Positions 7,337-12,657 of a stretch of DNA of 14,788 bases are shown one piece after another. Within the stretch, counting starts at the first letter, position 1; each line of letters begins with the position of its first letter. This DNA is from Ruminococcus sp. (lineage in GTDB: Bacteria; Bacillota; Clostridia; Oscillospirales; Acutalibacteraceae): the NCBI GenBank assembly GCA_017502425.1, contig JAFVVB010000198.1, forward strand, positions 1 to 14,788, given 5' to 3'. The translations under genes and the position numbers were made by a program. The notes beneath the pieces were generated by a model. It was not told the DNA's origin. It saw only the letters and a program-made list of their open reading frames with translations, and did no database searches.

Positions 7337-8566
7337 ATGAAAAAATTTATCATAGTAAGCGTATCGCTGATTTTAGTAGCGGCGGGAGTTTTCTCACTCA
7401 GTCTGTATAGCTTTTTTTCAAAAAGCGAGGATAAAACCGAGCCTGATTTAAAAGAAACCGTAGTAGAAAAAGCTACTAAAGACGAAGTGAAAAAAGAAGT
7501 GAAAACTGATACTGATTATCTTACTTTGCTAAGCGATAACGGAATCTTTTCCGATAACTACGAAAAAGCCTACGATTACGTATCAAAAATGACTAAAGAG
7601 CAGATGGTTGGTCAGATGATTCTGTCAAGCTGTCCTACTGACGAAAGTGATTTGGATTTAGTCACCAGATACGCACTCGGTGGCTATGTATTCACAAGCG
7701 ACAATTTTTACTCACTAGATGCTAGTGGCATCAAGGATAAGCTTTCAAAGTATAACGAAAGCGCATCGACACCGATGGTTATGGCGGTGAAAGAAGAGGG
7801 CGGTGCTGTGACTACCGTAAGCGACTTGCCTGCTTTTACTGAATATAATTTTGCTCACAACCGAGAGACTTTTGTAACAGGTGGTATGGACCAGATAAAG
7901 GTTGAAGAGCAGAAAAAAGCCGAGATGCTTTCTTCAATTGGTATCAATCTTAATTTAGCTCCTGTGTGCGATATGGCAGTAGAGCAGAACCAGATTATGT
8001 ACTCACGCTCACTCGGTGGTACGGTAGAAGAAACGTGTGAATTCGTTAAAAACGTAACTGAAATCAGCCAGAGCAAGGGAGTTTCCGTAGCACTCAAGCA
8101 TTTTCCGGGCTACGGAACAACGCCTGATACTATGGACGCAGTAGTTACTGACACAAGGGAGAACAGCGTTTTTGAAACCAACGACTTCAAGCCGTTTGAA
8201 GCGGGCGTTGAGGCTAAATCCCACTGCGTGATGGTGTCTAACGTACTGGTGCAAAGCTTAGACCCTACGTGTGTAGCATCGCTTTCTGATTATATCCACA
8301 CTATACTCAGAGAACGCATCGGCTTTACGGGTCTTGCTATCACCGATAATCTTGATAGCGCTGATTACAGCGGATACAGCGGTGGTAAAAACGTCTATGT
8401 TCAGGCGGTGCTAAGTGGCAACGATATGATAATGGTAGATAAAGCCGAGGACGCATATATGGCTATATTAAACGGCTTGAACGACGGCACTATCGACGAG
8501 GAAATCATCAAAAAAGCGTGTCTTAGAATCATCGCATATAAATACACAGCAGGTATTTTAGTTTAA
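7337..8566 (+). CDS. Membrane-anchored glycoside hydrolase family 3 (NagZ-like) protein
   Basis: GH3 beta-N-acetylhexosaminidases of the NagZ type cut GlcNAc-MurNAc in peptidoglycan fragments. This 409-residue protein has one N-terminal membrane helix (about residues 3-24), a charged linker rich in Lys and Glu (to about 60), and a single GH3 barrel domain to the end. Family hallmarks include LNLAPVCDM, RSLGG, LKHFPGYG (Lys254-His255) and ITDNLD, where Asp337 aligns with the nucleophile. Several active-site positions deviate: the acid/base dyad expected as Asp-x-His after KHFPGYG is Asp264-Thr-Met266, the substrate-binding Asp before EEGG is Lys152, and the usual Arg after GG-V is replaced by Thr159-Thr160. 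It may be a weakened, altered or non-catalytic GH3. GGAGG lies five bases before ATG 7337; the GTG at 7325 overlaps that site. It has its own promoter and terminator. Confidence 0.85.
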   Translation: MKKFIIVSVSLILVAAGVFSLSLYSFFSKSEDKTEPDLKETVVEKATKDEVKKEVKTDTDYLTLLSDNGIFSDNYEKAYDYVSKMTKEQMVGQMILSSCPTDESDLDLVTRYALGGYVFTSDNFYSLDASGIKDKLSKYNESASTPMVMAVKEEGGAVTTVSDLPAFTEYNFAHNRETFVTGGMDQIKVEEQKKAEMLSSIGINLNLAPVCDMAVEQNQIMYSRSLGGTVEETCEFVKNVTEISQSKGVSVALKHFPGYGTTPDTMDAVVTDTRENSVFETNDFKPFEAGVEAKSHCVMVSNVLVQSLDPTCVASLSDYIHTILRERIGFTGLAITDNLDSADYSGYSGGKNVYVQAVLSGNDMIMVDKAEDAYMAILNGLNDGTIDEEIIKKACLRIIAYKYTAGILV

Positions 8567-8584
8567 TTAGCGTAAATGAAAAAT

Positions 8585-8625
8585 TCCCCCGTGTACTGAA
8601 ATTTCAGTATACGGGGGATTTTCTT
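8585..8625. terminator. Bidirectional terminator between the GH3 and alaX genes
   Basis: A 14-bp stem (8585-8598 with 8605-8618, one G-T wobble, five C-G pairs at the base) with loop AAATTT is followed by TTTTCTTTT on the plus strand and has an A run at 8579-8583, so it can stop both convergent genes. Confidence 0.88.
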
Positions 8626-8632
8626 TTGCGTT

Positions 8633-9775
8633 TTAGTTTTCGAAGAAACTCAGTATATCTTCCTTTTTGCCGATTATTTTGCCCTGAGCGTAGTTAGGTC
8701 TGCCGCCACCTTTGCCATTAAAACTTTCGTTTAAAGCTTTTACGGTGTCGCGTACGTCAAAAGTAGCGCTTGAGATAATATAGGAGAAGTCGCCGTTTTC
8801 GCCTTCGCTGAAGAAAGCTGAAAGCTCAGCGTTTTCTGAGTTTTCGTTGACGAGATTTCTCATATCGTCAAAGCTTGCTCCTTTAGTGAAGCCGAGTGTT
8901 TTAGTGCCTATTTTTCTGATATCGAGGTTAGCCTTTGAAAGCTCAGCGTTTAAACGATTTATGGTGGCTTTCTGAGTGCCGATTACCTCGTGGTCACGTA
9001 TAACGAATTCGCACACCTTATCTCTAGGGGAAGAGAGAAGATGCATCATCTTCTTAGACTCATCGTGGAGTTTTACATAGTCCTCAAACGCGTTTATGCC
9101 ACACACCATAGTCAGTCGCATACCGCCTTTGTACTGGATATAATCGATGATTTTGATGATACCGATTTCTCCCGTACGGCTTACGTGTGGGGCACAGCAC
9201 GCACATGTGTCGTATGAATCGATGTTTACAAGACGTACGTTTTCAGTTAAATCAAGCTTGCTTCTGTACTCAAGGTCTTTGAGTAATGAAGCATCAGGAT
9301 AGTAGGCTTTTACGGCTTTGTTTTCGTACACTGCCATATTAGCTCTTCTTTCGATTTCTTTGATGTCTTTGTCTGAAAGCACACCGCTCGGGTCTAAAGT
9401 CATCGTCTTTTCGCTCATATGAAAACCTAAGTTTTCGTAGCCGAAAAGCGAGTGGATAATGCCTGAAACGAGGTGCTCGCCTGTGTGACCCTGCATACGT
9501 GCAAAACGGGTATCCCAGTCGAGCTTGCATTTTACTGTGTCACCCACTGAAACAGGATTTTTTATTGTGTGGTAGATGACTTCGTCTTTTATTTGTACAT
9601 CGAGTACTTTAAAGTCATTGATGTAGCCTGTGTCGGCTTGTTGACCGCCACCTTCAGGAAAGAATGCGGTTTTATCAAGTGTTATGAGATAACCCGATTT
9701 ACATTCTTCGCACGATAAAACAGTAGCGTCAAATTCCTTTATGTAGGCGTTATCTTCGTATAATTTTACTGTCAT
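8633..9775 (-). CDS. alaX: AlaX-type alanyl-tRNA editing protein with DHHA1 domain
   Basis: AlaX proteins are free-standing editing domains that hydrolyse Ser- or Gly-tRNA(Ala) made in error by alanyl-tRNA synthetase. The 380-residue protein carries the AlaRS second-additional/editing domain with both zinc motifs: HTGEH (His97, His101) and CCAPH (Cys193, His197), followed by SRTGEIG. The TAFFPEGGGQQ stretch (36-46) is typical of these proteins. The C-terminal part holds a coiled segment (about 250-290) and a DHHA1 domain with the GKGGGRP motif, so this is the long AlaX-L form. ATG 9775 is preferred, with AAGAAG eight bases upstream; a GTG at 9784 overlaps that site. It lies downstream of the aspS-gatC-gatA-gatB operon but is separated from it by a hairpin and a repeat array. 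No convincing promoter of its own is visible. Confidence 0.92.
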   Translation of the reverse strand: MTVKLYEDNAYIKEFDATVLSCEECKSGYLITLDKTAFFPEGGGQQADTGYINDFKVLDVQIKDEVIYHTIKNPVSVGDTVKCKLDWDTRFARMQGHTGEHLVSGIIHSLFGYENLGFHMSEKTMTLDPSGVLSDKDIKEIERRANMAVYENKAVKAYYPDASLLKDLEYRSKLDLTENVRLVNIDSYDTCACCAPHVSRTGEIGIIKIIDYIQYKGGMRLTMVCGINAFEDYVKLHDESKKMMHLLSSPRDKVCEFVIRDHEVIGTQKATINRLNAELSKANLDIRKIGTKTLGFTKGASFDDMRNLVNENSENAELSAFFSEGENGDFSYIISSATFDVRDTVKALNESFNGKGGGRPNYAQGKIIGKKEDILSFFEN

Positions 9776-9804
9776 AGTAGTCACTTCTTTAATAAGATTA
9801 TTAT

Positions 9805-9966
9805 GGGTGCTTGCGCACGCGGGACGTCGAGGTCGCCGTCCCCTACGATTAGGGGTGCTTACGCACGCGGGACGTCGAGGTCGCCGTCCCCTACGGTTAT
9901 GGGTGCTTACGCACGCGGGACGACGCGGTTGCCGTCCCCTACGATTATGGGTGCTTACGCACGCAC
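9805..9966. repeat. 48-bp tandem repeat array, three full units and one partial
   Basis: Units begin at 9805, 9853, 9901 and 9949, exactly 48 bases apart; the fourth diverges after about 18 bases. Each full unit has two small palindromes: GTGC-4 bases-GCAC, and GGGACG-10 bases-CGTCCC, joined by TACGATTAT-like linkers. Units differ at a few bases (for example 9813, 9849-9852, 9923-9930). The GC content is far above the surrounding genes. The period is a multiple of three, so open frames cross the array, but they encode only repeated Arg/Ser/Pro-rich residues, have no ribosome site and look spurious. The array sits between gatB and alaX, 30 bases upstream of the alaX start. Confidence 0.92.
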
Positions 9967-9992
9967 AAATGACGGAGTGCGAAGCTTTTCTT
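9953..9992 (+). other. Imperfect hairpin with T tract at the end of the repeat array
   Basis: GCTT-A-CGCAC (9953-9962) pairs with GTGCGAAGC (9977-9985) with one bulged A, then TTTTCTT follows. It looks like a plus-strand terminator although no plus-strand gene precedes it; it may be the boundary structure of the repeat element. Confidence 0.45.
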
Positions 9993-9997
9993 ACAGT

Positions 9998-10026
9998 AAA
10001 GGACCGCCGATAAAAAGCGGTCCTTT
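9998..10026 (-). terminator. Terminator hairpin after gatB
   Basis: A perfect 10-bp stem (9998-10007 with 10017-10026) with a 9-base A-rich loop lies six bases after the gatB stop codon. On the minus strand only TTT follows, so termination may be partial and some read-through into alaX is possible. Confidence 0.6.
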
Positions 10027-10031
10027 AAATT

Positions 10032-11453
10032 TTAGTCTTTGAGTTTTGAAAGTAAAGTAGCGCGGATAGACTGAGGGTCGCCCTTGCCTTTTAACTCTTT
10101 CATACATGCACCGAAAATAGCCATAAGTGCCTTTTCTTTGCCTGATTTATAATCCTGTACTGCCTGAGGATTAGCGCTGATGGCCTTGTCGATAACAGCC
10201 TCTATCATAGAGTCATCAACCTTTACTGTGAGTCCGTTTTCTTCACAGTAGCGGATAGGGTCAGCACCGTCTTCGATAACAGCGATGAGAGTTTTCTTAG
10301 CACCGCCACGGTTGAGCTTACCGCTCTGGACCATCTTGATGAGGTATGATAAACCTTCTGCTGTGATAGAAAGGTCTTTGAGCTTTAAGCCCGCTTTACG
10401 CAGTATTCCTGCACAGTCAGTTAAAATCCACGCAGCAGCGTCTTTAGCGTTACATCCAAGGGCTACAACATCGTCTAAGAGTTTAGCGGCTGAATGCTCG
10501 CTTAAAAGCTGAGCGATTTCTTTATCGGAGATGCCGGCTGCCATATACTGCTCTGCTTTTTCATCAAGAGCAACAGGTTTGTTCTTCTTGATTTCCTCGA
10601 GCCATTCGTCATCGATAACGATAGGCATGAGGTTAGGGTCAGGGAAGTAGCGGTAGTCAGCTTCGGTTTCCTTGTTACGCATAGCGGAAGTTTTACCAGT
10701 AACATCGTCGAAACGGCGTGTTTCCTGTACGAGCTCCTCGGTGCCGAATTCTAACGCGTCCATGTGACGCTGTGCTTCATAGCGGATAGCACGGTCGATA
10801 GCTTCGAAAGACGCCATATTCTTAATCTCGGTACGAACACCGAATTCTTCGGTGCCTTCTTCTCTTACTGAGATATTAACGTCGCAACGCATCGCACCTT
10901 CTTCGCACTCGGAGATACCGGTGGATTTGAACATAGACTTAAGCTTTCCTAAGTAAGTTACGACTTCCTCAGGAGAGCGAAAATCAGGCTGGGTAACGAT
11001 TTCGATAAGTGGTACTGATGTACGGTTGAAGTCAACGAAAGATGAGTTACCGCCGTGTACGAGTTTACCTGCGTCTTCTTCCATATGAATCTGCTTGATG
11101 CGGATATCACGCTCACCCTGAGCTGTTTTCACCTTTACTAAGCCGTTGACACAGATAGGGTGGTTGAGCTGAGTAATCTGGTAAGCGCATGGAAGGTCAG
11201 GATAGTAGTAGTTTTTCTTATCAAAAGTAGTGTAGCGGTTAATCTCGCAGTTGAGCATAAGTCCTGCGGTAGCGGCGAGCTCTACTACACGTTTGTTCAT
11301 AACTGGGAGCATACCCGGCATACCTGAGCACGCAGGGCACACACAGTCGTTAGGCTCTTTTGGTGATGAATGTCCTCCGCAAGAGCAGAAAATCTTGGAT
11401 TCGGTGTTTAATTCCACATGGGTTTCAAGGCCGATAACGAGTTCATATGCCAT
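10032..11453 (-). CDS. gatB: Asp-tRNA(Asn)/Glu-tRNA(Gln) amidotransferase subunit B
   Basis: GatB is the kinase and transamidase subunit of GatCAB: it phosphorylates the side chain of misacylated Asp- or Glu-tRNA and replaces the phosphate with ammonia. At 473 residues it has full family length. The N-terminus ELVIGLETHVELNT, the Cys-rich zinc-type site (CSCGG and CVCPAC), and the FDKKNYYYPDLP and YRYFPDPNL stretches are canonical, and the YqeY-like C-terminal tail is present with the usual GGAKK and SGK motifs. I see no broken catalytic region. It starts two bases after the gatA stop, with GGTGA seven bases before the ATG inside the gatA end, so it is translationally coupled. Unlike its partner gatA it shows no degeneration. 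Confidence 0.97.
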   Translation of the reverse strand: MAYELVIGLETHVELNTESKIFCSCGGHSSPKEPNDCVCPACSGMPGMLPVMNKRVVELAATAGLMLNCEINRYTTFDKKNYYYPDLPCAYQITQLNHPICVNGLVKVKTAQGERDIRIKQIHMEEDAGKLVHGGNSSFVDFNRTSVPLIEIVTQPDFRSPEEVVTYLGKLKSMFKSTGISECEEGAMRCDVNISVREEGTEEFGVRTEIKNMASFEAIDRAIRYEAQRHMDALEFGTEELVQETRRFDDVTGKTSAMRNKETEADYRYFPDPNLMPIVIDDEWLEEIKKNKPVALDEKAEQYMAAGISDKEIAQLLSEHSAAKLLDDVVALGCNAKDAAAWILTDCAGILRKAGLKLKDLSITAEGLSYLIKMVQSGKLNRGGAKKTLIAVIEDGADPIRYCEENGLTVKVDDSMIEAVIDKAISANPQAVQDYKSGKEKALMAIFGACMKELKGKGDPQSIRATLLSKLKD

Positions 11454-11455
11454 AA

Positions 11456-12646
11456 TTATTCACCTTTCCTTTCGCCCATTTTAGAAAGAGAGAGAAGTGT
11501 ACTCTCAGAAAAATGTTTACCTAAAAGCTGTACGTTAGAAGAAGCTAGTGCAGGGATACCGATTAAGTTAGCAATAGCAGTGAAAACACTTTCCTCATAA
11601 ACTTTAGTGAAAGCGTCTTTGATATCGTAGGCTTTGTACTCGTTTTTAGAGCACACAGGAGTGATGAGTGCATCGTAGCTTTCAAAGAGCTCAGCCATTT
11701 TCTCAGCTACTACACGTCTGATTCTGAGGGCTTTATCGTAGCAGTCAGCGTAACGTGTTTTAGATAAAACATCTGAGCCGTATAGGATAGTGGTCTTAGT
11801 AAGGAAGTTAAAACCTTCGCTACGTGAATTTACGTAAAGCTCATCGATGTTGCGGTAGTTTTCGCTGCGGTGACCGTATTTGACACCGTCGTAGCGAGAT
11901 ACGTTGTTACATGTTTCAGCACACATTAAAATCTGCCATGCTGTGTTTACTGTATCAAAGAAATCAAGGGATACTTCTTCTACTATAACGCCTTTAGCTT
12001 TTAAGCTAAGAGTGTAAGCGAGAATCTCTGATTTTACGCTGTCGCAAGCTTTATCTAAAAGTTCTTTTACTATACCGACTTTAGCACCTTTAAGGTCAAG
12101 GTCTGTGTCATAAGTGTATGATGTATCAAGAAGTGAAGTGCCGTCTTTTTTATCATTACCTGCGATTACTGACATAATCTCAGAGATAGAGTCAGCATCG
12201 TTTGCGTATACACCGAGCTGTTCACCGCTTGCAGCACATGAAATGATACCGTAACGTGATACGGTGCCGTAAGTAGGCTTTAAGAAGTTTACGCCTGATA
12301 AAGCGGCAGCACGACGGGTAGAGCCGTTCATATCAACGCCTAAAGCGTATTTAACATCGCCTGATTTAACAAGCTGTGCAGCAGCACCTTTTAAGCTCTC
12401 GTTTTCGTCATACTCGTTGTAGTATGAAAACTCGCCGACTAAGTCGAGGGAGAACTCACCAACGTGGGTTTTGCCTTTGATGTCAAAACCTTTTTGCTGT
12501 AATCTTTCTACTGCCTCAGCAGAAAACAGCGGTTTATATCCTTCTAAAATATGTGAACCTGCGGATGATACTGTGTCTTTAACGAGGATAGTATCGTCAA
12601 CCGCAACAGTTCCTTTTTCGTTAATAATTTCTGCGTAATATTTCAA
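11456..12646 (-). CDS. gatA: Shortened GatA-like amidotransferase subunit A, amidase signature incomplete
   Basis: GatA normally hydrolyses glutamine to supply ammonia to GatB, using a Lys/cis-Ser/Ser triad. This protein is 396 residues, about 90 fewer than usual, with most of the first 50-60 residues missing. Similarity is clear: LVKD (Lys23, triad Lys), GKT, SGV.FLKPTYGTVSRYG, SRYDGVKYGHR and LLGKHF. The nucleophile context DMNGS (Ser109) is kept instead of DTGGS. The Gly/Ser-rich loop with the cis-Ser (normally PGGSSGGSA) is gone; residues 77-90 read NEYDENESLKGAAA. Another internal loop of about 10 residues near the C-terminus (normally CGFD..GLP) is deleted. The frame is intact from end to end. 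I prefer the TTG at 12646 because AGGTGA lies five bases before it; GTG 12655 is the alternative, and there is no nearby ATG. It is coupled to aspS-gatC upstream and gatB downstream. Confidence 0.85.
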   Translation of the reverse strand: MKYYAEIINEKGTVAVDDTILVKDTVSSAGSHILEGYKPLFSAEAVERLQQKGFDIKGKTHVGEFSLDLVGEFSYYNEYDENESLKGAAAQLVKSGDVKYALGVDMNGSTRRAAALSGVNFLKPTYGTVSRYGIISCAASGEQLGVYANDADSISEIMSVIAGNDKKDGTSLLDTSYTYDTDLDLKGAKVGIVKELLDKACDSVKSEILAYTLSLKAKGVIVEEVSLDFFDTVNTAWQILMCAETCNNVSRYDGVKYGHRSENYRNIDELYVNSRSEGFNFLTKTTILYGSDVLSKTRYADCYDKALRIRRVVAEKMAELFESYDALITPVCSKNEYKAYDIKDAFTKVYEESVFTAIANLIGIPALASSNVQLLGKHFSESTLLSLSKMGERKGE

Positions 12647-12651
12647 TGTGC

Positions 12652-12657
12652 TCACCT
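12652..12657 (-). promoter_or_regulatory. Ribosome binding site that points to a TTG start for gatA
   Basis: AGGTGA on the minus strand (12657-12652) overlaps the aspS-gatC stop codon TGA (12659-12657) and the candidate GTG at 12655. Its spacing of five bases fits the TTG at 12646, giving tight coupling between the two genes. Confidence 0.55.

Noticed and set aside
9805..9966. Possible CRISPR array
   Set aside because: The units are directly tandem with no unique spacers between repeats and no cas genes nearby.
9803..10042. Open frames across the repeat array (two overlapping plus-strand frames of 68-79 codons)
   Set aside because: They arise because the 48-base period is divisible by three; there is no ribosome site, the product is a low-complexity Arg/Ser/Pro/Gly repeat, and the second frame is equally open.
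11456..12646. Frameshifted or pseudogene gatA
   Set aside because: A single open frame covers the whole gene, similarity to GatA continues on both sides of the missing loops, and spacing to both neighbours is tight.
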